DNA of 24,591 bases, taken from NCBI GenBank assembly GCA_947482805.1, contig CANKLK010000016.1:1-24591 (forward strand). Direction: 5' to 3'. Below, one piece after another: positions 1 to 7,392 of this stretch. Under the pieces are notes generated by a model. It was not told where the DNA came from. It saw nothing but the letters and a program-made list of their open reading frames with translations, and searched no databases. Positions within the stretch are counted from its first letter, which is position 1. Every line of letters begins with the position of its first letter. The DNA comes from Flavobacteriaceae bacterium. Its GTDB lineage: Bacteria > Bacteroidota > Bacteroidia > Flavobacteriales > Flavobacteriaceae. The position numbers and the translations under genes are program-made.

Positions 1-83
1 TGTTTTGAATGATAACTTTCATTCCATTCCGGCAAATGAATTGTGGTTGAACCATCATTGGTTTTAATAATTTCGCGTATCAA
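1..83 (-). CDS. mnmD: MnmD-like tRNA methyltransferase, N-terminal fragment (runs off the left edge)
   Basis: Reading leftward from a TTG at 83, the frame gives (M)IREIIKTNDGSTTIHL followed by PEWNESYHSK and then leaves the window. An N-terminus of the type REII-x-T-x-DGS-TTI-x-PEWNE-x-YHS is what I recall for the MnmD family, SAM-dependent enzymes that finish the mnm5U34 modification of tRNA. The start codon is inferred: TTG is the only conventional start at the expected place, and it lies 2 bases past the stop of the upstream lipoprotein gene, which suggests translational coupling. Only 27 residues are visible, so the call rests on N-terminal similarity and position. Confidence 0.6.
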   Translation of the reverse strand, partial: MIREIIKTNDGSTTIHLPEWNESYHSK

Positions 84-85
84 AA

Positions 86-523
86 TTACTTTATATACAA
101 TTTTTTGATTCTCGGAATTGGTCCGCCACATTTACTTTCGTGGCATTTTAAGCAGGCGTCAACACCGGTATTAAAATGTTCTTTAGCATTTTTTGGGTCG
201 CTATAAATTAATTGTTGTGCTGTTATATAATCCTTTGCTTTTTGTTTAAAGAACAAATCATTTTCTGTTTCGTCTGTAAATTTAGCCGTAAAGATTTTTA
301 AAAAGTGTTCAGGAAATGTTCCTATAGTATCGCCTTTTTGAATGCGCTCTTTCAATCTTTTATTATCTACATACATTTGCTCCATCAAAGTGGCCATTTC
401 CGACATTTCATACATTTCCAGTTTCTTTTCTTTTACTGAAGTGGATTTTTTTTCTGCTTTTTCCTCTTTCTTTTGACAAGAGAACAATCCAAAAAATAGA
501 ACAAGTACAATTATTTTTTTCAT
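86..523 (-). CDS. single-haem c-type lipoprotein, possibly surface exposed
   Basis: 145 aa. The N-terminus is a lipoprotein signal with lipobox LFSC (acylated Cys16). The next residues are QKKEE, close to the K-(D/E)2 lipoprotein export signal (consensus QKDDE) described for surface lipoproteins of Capnocytophaga; that match is my inference. The middle is charged and helical with no recognised fold. Near the C-terminus, CLKCH (Cys124, Cys127, His128) is a CxxCH haem-c attachment site, followed by ESKCGGPIPRIKKL with a third Cys. One haem and no full cytochrome domain point to a small electron carrier or haem sensor. The gene follows the DUF4920 gene by 26 bases and precedes mnmD by 2 bases, so the three are probably co-transcribed. 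Function unknown. Confidence 0.8.
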   Translation of the reverse strand: MKKIIVLVLFFGLFSCQKKEEKAEKKSTSVKEKKLEMYEMSEMATLMEQMYVDNKRLKERIQKGDTIGTFPEHFLKIFTAKFTDETENDLFFKQKAKDYITAQQLIYSDPKNAKEHFNTGVDACLKCHESKCGGPIPRIKKLYIK

Positions 524-549
524 TTATGCTGAATTTATTTCAGTATCAA

Positions 550-1047
550 TTATTTCTTTATATAAACACCATCAGCCAAAAACGAAAAAGTTACTTCCGG
601 TTTCGTGATTTTGGCAATTTCAGCTGCCGATTTTCCACCATCTTTGGCATAATGTTTTAACGATTCAACCGATTCAACATCTACAAATGCTTTACCATTT
701 ACTATGGCTTGACTATTATCAGCATTTAACGGAACAAAGAAAGCATAATCTTTAAATTTTACAAATGATTCATTATCAACGGCTAATTCCATTTTCATCC
801 AACAGCCTTTCTTTTTGCAAACTTGTTTAATATTCGATTGAAACTGAACCGTAATAGTATCTCCTTTTTTAAGTTTTTTATACTTTTTCAACATTTCATT
901 TTTTGTGTAAATTTTGGTTACTTTAAATTTATCGCCAAATAAAGCATAATCTTTACTGTCAAAAACTTTGGATTTTTTCTGAGCCATTGCTGTCGATCCA
1001 ATGCAAAGTAATAGCATAAGTAGGATAACATTTATTTTTATACTCAT
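550..1047 (-). CDS. DUF4920 domain periplasmic protein
   Basis: 165 aa from the Met at 1047. The frame stays open to 1122, but the 1047 start puts the signal peptide MSIKINVILLMLLLCIGSTA(MAQ) at the N-terminus, while the longer form would bury it behind 25 polar residues. The mature part carries the features I associate with DUF4920: YALFGDKF, then VCKKKGCWMKMEL with two cysteines five residues apart, VKFKDYAFFVP, a late LKHYAKDGGKS-x-AEIA, and SFLADGVYI at the end. The Cys/Met-rich CxxxxCWM stretch could bind metal, but this is not shown for the family. It is first of a likely three-gene operon with the haem lipoprotein and mnmD. Confidence 0.85.
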   Translation of the reverse strand: MSIKINVILLMLLLCIGSTAMAQKKSKVFDSKDYALFGDKFKVTKIYTKNEMLKKYKKLKKGDTITVQFQSNIKQVCKKKGCWMKMELAVDNESFVKFKDYAFFVPLNADNSQAIVNGKAFVDVESVESLKHYAKDGGKSAAEIAKITKPEVTFSFLADGVYIKK

Positions 1048-1400
1048 TCTTAAATAATTGTTTATTTGATATTCTTGAGCTGAGCCAAAAAAGCTAACTG
1101 GAGTAGTAATCTTTGATTTCATAATAGTTTTTTTATGTTTTGCGAATATAAACAGATTAGTAAAATTCAGTTACAAAATTAGTAATTATTTTGAATTTTT
1201 ATTATGAAATTACACGCTGAAAGAGTCAAAAAAATGCGATTTTAAAAAAAGTTTTTGTTTTTCTTTTACCATGCAATAAACAAACATATTTTTATTAGTT
1301 TTACAAAATATAACAACACCACTTTAATTTTTAGAAAACAAATTGTAACATATTAATTTTTAAGTGATTGAACTGTTTTCTATATTAAATCTATTACTAA
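1048..1400. promoter_or_regulatory. divergent control region between DUF4920 and ilvE
   Basis: 353 AT-rich bases between divergent genes, with no RNA gene or repeat that I recognise. On the minus strand two TANNTTTG boxes could serve the DUF4920 operon: TAATTTTG (1181-1174), giving a leader of about 120 bases to the 1047 start, and TATGTTTG (1288-1281). Neither has a TTG at the usual 17-23 base spacing, so both are tentative. I found no convincing box for ilvE on the plus strand. Confidence 0.35.
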
Positions 1401-2468
1401 ATGATGTTAAAAACTACTAACGAAATCGATATAGTTAGAGTGAAAAACTCTAAAATCAATGAGGTCGATTTTGAAAATCTTGCCTTTGGAAATACTTTTA
1501 CAGACCATATGTTGGTTTGTGATTTTAAAGACGGTAAATGGCAAAAACCTATCATCAAGCCTTACGAACCTTTTTTAATAGATCCTTCAGCAAAAGTGTT
1601 TCATTATGGTCAGGCAATTTTTGAAGGAATGAAAGCCTATAAAGACAATAACGATGATGTCTGGCTTTTTAGACCCGACCAAAATTTAGATCGTTTCAAT
1701 AAATCGGCTGTAAGAATGGCTATGCCTGAAGTTCCAGAAGAAATCTTTATTGGTGGTTTAAAAACCATCGTAGATTTAGAAAGAAATTGGGTAAAGAAAG
1801 GACTTGGAAACACCTTGTATATCAGACCATTTATGATTGCAATTGGTTCGGGTGTTATTGCACAACCTTCAACACAATACCGATTTATGATTATCCTTTC
1901 ACCTGCCCTTTCGTATTACTCGGGGGAAGTAAAAGTGATTATTGCCGAACATTATAGTCGTGCAGCTAATGGAGGTATTGGTGCAGCCAAAGCGGCCGGA
2001 AATTATTCAGCACAATTTTATCCTCAAAAATTAGCACAAGAAAAAGGATTCCAACAGATCATTTGGACAGACGATGCTACTCATACCAAATTAGAAGAAG
2101 CTGGAACAATGAATGTGTTTTTCAGAATTAACGACACTATCTACACGGCGCCTACTAGCGAAAGAATTTTAGATGGAGTCACCCGAAAAAGCTTAATTGA
2201 TATCGCGTATCGTGACGGCATCAAAGTTGAAGAGCGTTCGGTATTGGTTTCAGAATTAATAGCTGGTGCTAAAGATGGTAGTTTAAAAGAGATTTTTGGA
2301 GCGGGAACCGCTGCGGTAGTAAGCCCTATTGTGGGTTTTCAATTCCAGGATAACTATTATGAATTGCCAAAAATTGAAAACTCTATCGCATTACAATTAA
2401 AAGACAAACTAACTAAAATTCAGTATAAACTGGCTGAAGACACTTTTGGGTGGACAGTAAAAGTTTAA
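1401..2468 (+). CDS. ilvE: branched-chain amino acid aminotransferase
   Basis: 355 aa, the normal length for a class IV PLP aminotransferase of the BCAT II type. It interconverts Leu, Ile and Val with their 2-oxo acids using glutamate/2-oxoglutarate, in the cytoplasm. Visible landmarks are FHYGQAIFEGMKAYK near residue 75, RPFMIAIGSG, the PLP-binding lysine in GAAKAAGNYSAQ (Lys197), the LEEAGTMNVFF segment, and GTAAVVSPI with the cofactor-contacting tail. The start may be either of two adjacent ATGs (1401 or 1404). The gene stands alone, closed by the hairpin at 2472-2496. Confidence 0.96.
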   Translation: MMLKTTNEIDIVRVKNSKINEVDFENLAFGNTFTDHMLVCDFKDGKWQKPIIKPYEPFLIDPSAKVFHYGQAIFEGMKAYKDNNDDVWLFRPDQNLDRFNKSAVRMAMPEVPEEIFIGGLKTIVDLERNWVKKGLGNTLYIRPFMIAIGSGVIAQPSTQYRFMIILSPALSYYSGEVKVIIAEHYSRAANGGIGAAKAAGNYSAQFYPQKLAQEKGFQQIIWTDDATHTKLEEAGTMNVFFRINDTIYTAPTSERILDGVTRKSLIDIAYRDGIKVEERSVLVSELIAGAKDGSLKEIFGAGTAAVVSPIVGFQFQDNYYELPKIENSIALQLKDKLTKIQYKLAEDTFGWTVKV

Positions 2469-2471
2469 AGT

Positions 2472-2496
2472 AAAATCCTCCAAAATGGAGGATTTT
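2472..2496. terminator. bidirectional terminator between ilvE and the MazG-like gene
   Basis: A perfect 10-bp stem AAAATCCTCC / GGAGGATTTT with loop AAAAT. Oligo-A on the left and oligo-T on the right let it work in both directions. Its right edge touches the TAA stop (2498-2496) of the minus-strand gene. Confidence 0.88.
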
Positions 2497-2879
2497 TATT
2501 TTAATATATTTTCAAAACTAGGTTTGAAATAATTTGGTCCTTTCATTACTTTGCCATCTTCACGATAAATAGGATTACCATCTTCGCCGAGTTTGCTCAT
2601 ATTACTTCGCTGAATTTCATCAAACACTTCTTCAATCTTGTGTTGCAATCCGTGTTCTAATATAGTTCCGCATAAAATATAAAGCATATCGCCAAGTGCA
2701 TCAGCTATTTCAATCAAATCATTATTCTGAACAGCTTCAAGGTATTCTTCGTTTTCCTCTTTCATTAGGTTGAATCGAAGCCTATTTTTTTGTTCACCTA
2801 AATCTCCTTTCATTTCGTAGCTGACACCAAGTCCGAATGAAGTATGAAACTCTTTTACTGCGTTAATTTGTTTTTGCAT
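2496..2879 (-). CDS. MazG-like nucleotide pyrophosphohydrolase
   Basis: 127 aa from the ATG at 2879. An upstream extension to 3056 is rejected because it would run through the facing gene and its promoter. The all-alpha NTP pyrophosphatase signature is present: KEENEEYLEA (Glu41, Glu42, Glu44, Glu45) followed by EIADALGDMLYI (Glu57, Asp60, Asp64), the acidic residues that hold Mg2+ in MazG/HisE-type enzymes. A basic KNRLRFNLMK stretch and a C-terminal GNPIYREDGKVMKGPNY tail typical of the single-domain form flank the core. It probably hydrolyses a (d)NTP to the monophosphate and pyrophosphate for pool cleaning; the actual substrate cannot be read from sequence. Confidence 0.85.
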   Translation of the reverse strand: MQKQINAVKEFHTSFGLGVSYEMKGDLGEQKNRLRFNLMKEENEEYLEAVQNNDLIEIADALGDMLYILCGTILEHGLQHKIEEVFDEIQRSNMSKLGEDGNPIYREDGKVMKGPNYFKPSFENILK

Positions 2880-2901
2880 TTTGGAATGAAATTTATTGTT
2901 G

Positions 2902-2930
2902 TTGCAAATTACAACTTTTGGATACATTTG
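2902..2930 (+). promoter_or_regulatory. Bacteroidota-type promoter for the 62-aa membrane protein
   Basis: TTG (2902-2904), 18 bases, then TACATTTG (2923-2930), matching the -33/-7 consensus TTG-N17-23-TANNTTTG. A second box, TAAATTTG (2933-2940), overlaps downstream. Predicted start of transcription is near 2937, about 20 bases before the ATG at 2958. Confidence 0.6.
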
Positions 2931-2957
2931 AGTAAATTTGTTGAAAATTTGAAATAA

Positions 2958-3146
2958 ATGTTCACAACTGGTCAATGGATTTTTGCCGCATTGTTTTTTA
3001 TAACTTTTGTAATCGCTGCTTATTATGCCTATGGTAAAGACAAAGCGCTTCACCAAAAAGTCTATAAAGGAAGTTATAAAATACTAATTGCATTTCTGTT
3101 ATTTATTACTATCCTTTTTGTCATTAAAATTGTCACGAAGCATTAA
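2958..3146 (+). CDS. small membrane protein with two transmembrane helices
   Basis: 62 aa. Two hydrophobic helices (about residues 7-24 and 41-58) are joined by a basic cytosolic-type loop (YGKDKALHQKVYKGSYK), so both ends should face the same side. I do not recognise a named domain. A good promoter directly upstream supports a real gene. It is divergent from the MazG-like gene and convergent with the broken ORF at 3148-3355. Function unknown. Confidence 0.75.
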   Translation: MFTTGQWIFAALFFITFVIAAYYAYGKDKALHQKVYKGSYKILIAFLLFITILFVIKIVTKH

Positions 3147-3147
3147 G

Positions 3148-3355
3148 TTATTTTCCTTTCAAAAGGTTAACACTTACGGTCGCTACATCTGAGTTTGGAA
3201 ACTTAGTAAATACATTTTCATCCGAAAACAATCCTGCCTCAGCGGCAATCTTATGTAATACGTCTATTTCAACTGTTTATATTGCTAATTGTTTTACCGC
3301 TATTTACAAAGGCTCCGGTGAATAAAATACCGCGGAGTTCACTTTTTGTTTTCAT
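3148..3355 (-). pseudogene. frame-broken small gene (about 68 codons)
   Basis: From ATG 3355 the frame reads MKTKSELRGILFTGAFVNSG KTISNINS and stops at TGA. In the adjacent frame, opening just after a TAA at 3279-3277, the text continues as TVEIDVLHKIAAEAGLF, then SDENVFTKFPNSDVAT and VSVNLLKGK with a TAA at 3150-3148. The two halves meet near 3276-3290, and a single-base indel there would join them. A TATATTTG -7 box (3384-3377) lies about 22 bases before the ATG. The conceptual protein resembles no family I can name. It may be a pseudogene, a sequencing error or a programmed frameshift; the join has no obvious slippery heptamer. Confidence 0.55.
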
Positions 3356-3409
3356 CAATTTAAATTTGAATGTAAACAAATATAATCAATATTCGTAGTA
3401 TAAAATTCT

Positions 3410-3417
3410 TAACTTTG
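3410..3417 (+). promoter_or_regulatory. -7 box for the SRPBCC/GyrI-like gene
   Basis: TAACTTTG fits TANNTTTG. It overlaps the GTG at 3417 that would open the longest reading frame, so transcription would begin near 3424 and only the ATG at 3441 can be the start. I see no TTG at the expected -33 position. Confidence 0.5.
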
Positions 3418-3440
3418 TGGCACTTTACAAACATAATTTC

Positions 3441-4526
3441 ATGAGAATTTTAAAATATATTTTCTTGCTAATCGTATTGGCTTTTGTTGGAATTACGGTT
3501 TATGTAGCCACACAAAAAGGCGATTTTGAGGTTACTAGAAGCAACATCATAAAAACACCCAGAAGTACCGTTTTTGATTACGTAAATGATTATAAAAATT
3601 GGGAAACCTTTGGCTCCTGGATGCAAAAAGACTCCGATATCAAATTCAATTATGATGCAAAAACAATTGGAGCTGGTGCAAAATGTGCTTTTGAAAACGG
3701 TTCAGATGAAGGCAATATTAGAACAGTGTTTGTAAAAGAAAACGACAGTCTTGCCCAAAAAGCAAACTTCAACGGAACAACAGCAACTATTTCCTGGACC
3801 TTCAAAGATACTATTGGCGGCACAAAAGTTATAATTCACAGTAGGGGTAAAATGGGCATTATGACTAAAATTACTTCCTTTTTTAAAGGAGGTATAACTT
3901 CTATTTTAGGAGATGTTTATGAAAAAAGCTTGCGTAATTTAGATAAAACTTTGAATTACGAAATGAAAACCTATTCTATTAAAGTGAATGGAATTGTACA
4001 ACGAACATCTGGTTATTGTTTGAAACAATCGGTTTCTTGTCATATAAAAAGCGTTGGTAAGAACACCAAAATTCTTATGGCGCGAATGGTTCATTTTTTT
4101 AAAAAGAACAAAATTCCGATGGCTGGAAAACCATTTGTCAACTATGATAAATATGATGTAGCTAATGATTTTGCTACCATTTCGATTTGTATTCCTGTAA
4201 AACAACAGATTTCTATTACCTATGGAAGCGACGTGTCTTTTGGGGAAATTATAGCATTTACATGTTTAAAAACGACTTTAACTGGCGATTATTCTCATAG
4301 CAAAGAAGCATGGATAAAAGCCAAAAAGCATATAGCTGACAATGGTTTAAAAGAAAATTTCGCCGGAAGCTATACAGAAGTTTATGTAAAAACTATTGAC
4401 GATATCAAGCAACCTTCTAAATGGATTACGGAGATTTACATTCCGGTTTTCCCAAAAGCGATATCGTTACCAGAACCAGTTGTTGAATCTCTGGACATGT
4501 CCACACCTTCATCGGAAACGCCCTAA
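3441..4526 (+). CDS. membrane-anchored SRPBCC domain plus GyrI-like effector-binding domain protein
   Basis: 361 aa from ATG 3441. Residues 3-23 form one N-terminal membrane helix. Residues of about 27-170 look like an SRPBCC (START/polyketide cyclase-like) ligand-binding fold, with opening IIKTPRSTVFDYVNDYKNWETFGSWM being typical. About 180-350 resembles the GyrI/AraC effector-binding fold, ending in the usual aromatic strand ITEIYIPV. Both folds bind small hydrophobic ligands; the combination with a membrane anchor is known in Bacteroidota, without an assigned substrate as far as I know. The ECF sigma gene begins 58 bases downstream in the same direction, so co-transcription is possible. 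Confidence 0.78.
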   Translation: MRILKYIFLLIVLAFVGITVYVATQKGDFEVTRSNIIKTPRSTVFDYVNDYKNWETFGSWMQKDSDIKFNYDAKTIGAGAKCAFENGSDEGNIRTVFVKENDSLAQKANFNGTTATISWTFKDTIGGTKVIIHSRGKMGIMTKITSFFKGGITSILGDVYEKSLRNLDKTLNYEMKTYSIKVNGIVQRTSGYCLKQSVSCHIKSVGKNTKILMARMVHFFKKNKIPMAGKPFVNYDKYDVANDFATISICIPVKQQISITYGSDVSFGEIIAFTCLKTTLTGDYSHSKEAWIKAKKHIADNGLKENFAGSYTEVYVKTIDDIKQPSKWITEIYIPVFPKAISLPEPVVESLDMSTPSSETP

Positions 4527-4584
4527 TTATGTAGTAGATTAAACCTTTTCCACTATCTTTATTCCAACAAGCTAAATTTTCACT

Positions 4585-5127
4585 TTGCAAGACGAAAAGG
4601 ATTTTATTCAGGAATTATTAAATCCGAAGACGCAGAATGTTGCGTTTCAAAAACTCTTGCGAGATTATCAGCGACCGTTGTATAATCACATTCGGAATAT
4701 TGTTTTAAATCACGATGATGCTGATGATGTTTTGCAAAATACATTTATCAAAGTATTTCAGTATTTAAAGGATTTCAAAGGCGAAAGCAAATTATTTTCC
4801 TGGATGTATCGAATAGCAACTAATGAAGCAATTACCTTTATAAAACAAAAAGCAAAAAGAAACGTTACAACCAGCGAATCCATGCAAACCAGAATTATAG
4901 ATAACTTAACAGCTGATACTTTTTTTGACGGCAATGAAATTCAAATTAAGTTACAAAAAGCGGTTGCACTATTGCCCGAAAAACAACAATTAGTTTTTAA
5001 AATGAAATATTACGAAGAAATAAAATATGAAGAACTATCAGAAATTCTCGGAACATCTGTTGGCGCACTTAAAGCGTCGTATCATCATGCAGTAAAGAAA
5101 ATTGAAGATTTTGTGAAAAACAATTAA
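4585..5127 (+). CDS. ECF-type RNA polymerase sigma factor
   Basis: 180 aa. Sigma region 2 covers about residues 20-90 (RDYQRPLYNHIRNIVLNHDD ADDVLQNTFIKVFQYL, then FSWMYRIATNEAITFIKQKA). Sigma region 4 covers about 125-178 (LPEKQQLVFKMKYYEEIKYE ELSEILGTSVGALKASYHHA VKK), the helix-turn-helix that reads the -35 element. The start is TTG (4585): the frame upstream meets a stop at 4573 and offers only an ATT, and there is no internal ATG before the conserved part. A near-consensus box TATCTTTA (4554-4561) could drive it. Two likely partner proteins follow at once, a common layout for a membrane-controlled ECF system. Confidence 0.93.
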   Translation: MQDEKDFIQELLNPKTQNVAFQKLLRDYQRPLYNHIRNIVLNHDDADDVLQNTFIKVFQYLKDFKGESKLFSWMYRIATNEAITFIKQKAKRNVTTSESMQTRIIDNLTADTFFDGNEIQIKLQKAVALLPEKQQLVFKMKYYEEIKYEELSEILGTSVGALKASYHHAVKKIEDFVKNN

Positions 5128-5157
5128 ACCATTTAACATTACATTTGTCAAACGCAC

Positions 5158-5571
5158 ATGAAAAATTTTAAACTAGGTAATGAACCTAAAATAACCTCAG
5201 GATTTACGACACCTGATGGCTATTTCGATACATTTTCAGAAAAAGTTTTAACGCAATTACCAAAACAAGAACCGAAAGTTATTTCTATTTTCAGTTCCAA
5301 AAAAGTTTGGTATTTTGCTGCTGCAGCCATTCTCATTCTGATGCTCAGTATTCCATTATTTACTAAATATTCCACCCAACAAGAAGAAATTGATTCGGCA
5401 ACATTGGAGAATTATATTGCGTACCAATCAAACATTTCTGAAGAGGAAATTGCAAATTTATTGGAACAGGATGATTTAGATAAAATGAAACTGGATTTCA
5501 ATATTGATGACGCAGCCATCGAAGACGCATTAAAATCAAACTCAAATTTAGAACAATACCTAATAGACTAA
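5158..5571 (+). CDS. putative single-pass membrane anti-sigma factor
   Basis: 137 aa. A short cytoplasmic N-terminus contains ITSGFTTPDGYFDTFSEKVL, a segment I associate with proteins encoded behind ECF sigma genes in Flavobacteriia. One membrane helix follows at about residues 51-68 (WYFAAAAILILMLSIPLF), then an acidic C-terminal part ending EDALKSNSNLEQYLID. It begins 31 bases after the sigma gene. Topology and position suggest that it holds the sigma factor at the membrane and releases it on an envelope signal. I see no zinc-finger (ZAS) motif, so the inhibitory role is inferred from context. Confidence 0.65.
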   Translation: MKNFKLGNEPKITSGFTTPDGYFDTFSEKVLTQLPKQEPKVISIFSSKKVWYFAAAAILILMLSIPLFTKYSTQQEEIDSATLENYIAYQSNISEEEIANLLEQDDLDKMKLDFNIDDAAIEDALKSNSNLEQYLID

Positions 5572-5575
5572 TACC

Positions 5576-6037
5576 ATGAAAATATCAAAAATACTTCCAC
5601 TACTTATAGCTTTCGTTTCCCTAAATGCTATTGCCCAAAACGGACCGATTATTCGCAAAAAGAAAGAACAGATTAAAGCAATGAAAGTGGCTTTCATAAC
5701 TAATGAATTAGCATTAACATCCGAAGAGGCCACAAAATTCTGGCCATTATTCAATGCCTTTGAAGATAAGCAACAAGAAATTAAAAAGCAAAAGCTAAAA
5801 GGTTATTTAAACAGAGTAGATAATGATTCTTTTGACAACTTATCTGAAAAAGATGCTACAACAATGTTGGCTCAAATGGAAAGTACGGAAGATGAATTGT
5901 ATCAGTTGAAAAAGAAATTTATTTCTAATTTGAAAGGTGTTATTTCTCCCATAAAAATTCTGAAGCTCAAAAAAGCTGAAGAAAACTTCAACAGGAAACT
6001 ATTGCAACAATACCGCGACAGGAAATTAGGTAAATAA
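5576..6037 (+). CDS. CpxP/Spy-like periplasmic sensor or chaperone
   Basis: 153 aa. Signal peptide MKISKILPLLIAFVSLNAIA before QNGP. The mature chain is helical and charged. It contains ITNELALTSEEATKFWPLFN, matching the LT-x-x-E/Q-A-x-x-FWP pattern of the Spy/CpxP-like group common in Bacteroidota, and ends with a coiled-coil-like basic tail. It starts 5 bases after the anti-sigma candidate, completing a three-gene operon closed by the hairpin at 6036-6066. By analogy it may sense misfolded proteins or metals in the periplasm and feed back on the anti-sigma factor. The fold class is fairly secure, the signal unknown. Confidence 0.75.
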   Translation: MKISKILPLLIAFVSLNAIAQNGPIIRKKKEQIKAMKVAFITNELALTSEEATKFWPLFNAFEDKQQEIKKQKLKGYLNRVDNDSFDNLSEKDATTMLAQMESTEDELYQLKKKFISNLKGVISPIKILKLKKAEENFNRKLLQQYRDRKLGK

Positions 6038-6066
6038 AAAAAGAGGGCTAAATGCTCTCTTTTTTT
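6036..6066 (+). terminator. terminator of the sigma-factor operon
   Basis: A 13-bp stem (6036-6048 with 6054-6066, one G-T pair), loop TAAAT, starting within the stop codon context of the CpxP-like gene and ending in a run of T. Confidence 0.88.
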
Positions 6067-6181
6067 GAATAAATTAAAGATTTAAGCTATGAAGTAGTAG
6101 CTAACATTGCCCTTCAATTCAATTATTATTTTTATTTATCTATAAAAACAGAGGGGAAATGTAAAAGCAAAAAGTTAAGAT

Positions 6182-6209
6182 TTGTTTAAAATCTGTTCAT
6201 ATATTCTTG
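6182..6209 (+). promoter_or_regulatory. promoter candidate for the Tyr-rich secreted protein
   Basis: TTG (6182-6184), 17 bases, TATTCTTG (6202-6209), one mismatch to TANNTTTG. It lies 48 bases before the ATG at 6257. Confidence 0.45.
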
Positions 6210-6256
6210 TGGCACAGTAATTGGATAATTCAAAAAAAACTATTCAATACTAAATT

Positions 6257-7258
6257 ATGAAAACAAAAATTTTATCCCTGACAATACTGTCTATATTGAG
6301 TATCACAAGTGTTTTTGCTCAAGACAGAACTACGGTTACAGCAAACAATACTGAAATTAGTGATAATTTAGATTTGCGGGCTGTTGCTTCAATTTTTGGT
6401 GATTCCAAAAATTTAGATGATTTTGAAAGACGTCTGAATGACCCAAAAATTCAAATCTCCAACTTAGATTTAAATGGTGACAACAAAGTTGATTATCTAC
6501 GAGTTATTGAAACTGTTGAAGGAAACGTACATTTAATTGTTATTCAATCCGTTCTTAGCCGCAACACTTTTCAAGACATTGCAATCGTAGAAGTGGAACG
6601 AGATAGAGATAATAGAGTTCAAGTTCAAGTTGTAGGTGATGTATTTATGTATGGAGATAATTATATATACGAGCCGGTTTATGCTTATACTCCAGTAATC
6701 TACAACTCGTTTTGGGTTTCTAATTACCGTCCGTACTATTCTGCTTGGAATTGGGGTTTATATCCTAGCTTTTATTTTGCATGGACACCATTCCCAATAG
6801 TTACCTATCAAAGTCACATCAATATCTGCATTAATAATTATCACTACTATAATTATGTGAATTATAGAAGATGTGGTATTGTTTATAATAATTACTATAA
6901 CAACAGAAGAGGAAATGGCTATGAAAGACAACATCCAAACCGTTCATTTGCATATAGAAATAGCGGTTATGCTAATAGATATGAATTAGACAGCAACAGA
7001 CGAACCCAAAATACAGTTAATAGAAATGAAGTTGCTTATAATGGAACTAGAAATTATTCTAATGATATTGGCTCTCCAAGAAGTGTAAGAAATCAAAACA
7101 GTTCTAGAGATCTAAGTAGCGAGTCAAGCCCAAGAGGTTATGATGGAAATCAAAGAAGTATAGAATCGCGGAGAAATTCAAGTCCAAGAGAGTTTTCACA
7201 ACAAAGAGGAAATTCTCAAAGAGGTGAAGGAAATCCTAAAGGAAACAGAAGAAGTTAA
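6257..7258 (+). CDS. secreted Tyr/Trp-rich protein with EF-hand-like loop and basic low-complexity tail
   Basis: 333 aa. Signal peptide with cleavage expected after SVFAQ. Residues of about 30-110 form a conserved globular part with an EF-hand-like calcium loop at 71-79 (Asp71, Asn73, Asp75, Asp79 in DLNGDNKVDYL), preceded by a DDFERRLND segment. Residues 115-205 are very rich in Tyr, Trp and Phe (YRPYYSAWNWGLYPSFYFAW). The last 130 residues are Asn/Arg/Ser-rich and basic, with no T9SS tail. I recall similar proteins in other Bacteroidota without a known function. Its own promoter and two flanking terminators make it a single-gene unit, although it follows the ECF module and could be a target of it. 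Confidence 0.8.
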   Translation: MKTKILSLTILSILSITSVFAQDRTTVTANNTEISDNLDLRAVASIFGDSKNLDDFERRLNDPKIQISNLDLNGDNKVDYLRVIETVEGNVHLIVIQSVLSRNTFQDIAIVEVERDRDNRVQVQVVGDVFMYGDNYIYEPVYAYTPVIYNSFWVSNYRPYYSAWNWGLYPSFYFAWTPFPIVTYQSHINICINNYHYYNYVNYRRCGIVYNNYYNNRRGNGYERQHPNRSFAYRNSGYANRYELDSNRRTQNTVNRNEVAYNGTRNYSNDIGSPRSVRNQNSSRDLSSESSPRGYDGNQRSIESRRNSSPREFSQQRGNSQRGEGNPKGNRRS

Positions 7259-7285
7259 ATAAAAGTTTATACTTAAAAAAATTTA

Positions 7286-7316
7286 AGAGAAGCACTACTC
7301 GTAGTAGTGCTTCTCT
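7286..7316 (+). terminator. strong hairpin terminator after the Tyr-rich protein gene
   Basis: A perfect 14-bp stem beginning AGAGAAGCACTACT, loop CGT, followed by a short CTGTTT tract. It lies 28 bases after the stop and before the kup promoter. Confidence 0.8.
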
Positions 7317-7365
7317 GTTTCTAAAAATAATTAAGCATTACTTAACCAAGTATTTGAAAAAGCTA

Positions 7366-7373
7366 TAAATTTG
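7366..7373 (+). promoter_or_regulatory. -7 box upstream of kup
   Basis: TAAATTTG, 20 bases before the ATG at 7393. The only nearby TTG (7354-7356) is too close for a normal -33 element. Confidence 0.45.
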
Positions 7374-7392
7374 CAGTCTTTAACATATTATA

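Noticed and set aside
1048..1122. 25-residue N-terminal extension of the DUF4920 protein
   Set aside because: It would place a polar stretch before a clear signal peptide.
2880..3056. N-terminal extension of the MazG-like protein
   Set aside because: It would overlap the facing 62-aa gene and its promoter, and the family begins near MQKQINAVKEF.
5560..5754. 64-aa minus-strand frame at the start of the CpxP-like gene
   Set aside because: Antisense to a clear signal peptide gene in an operon; no supporting feature.
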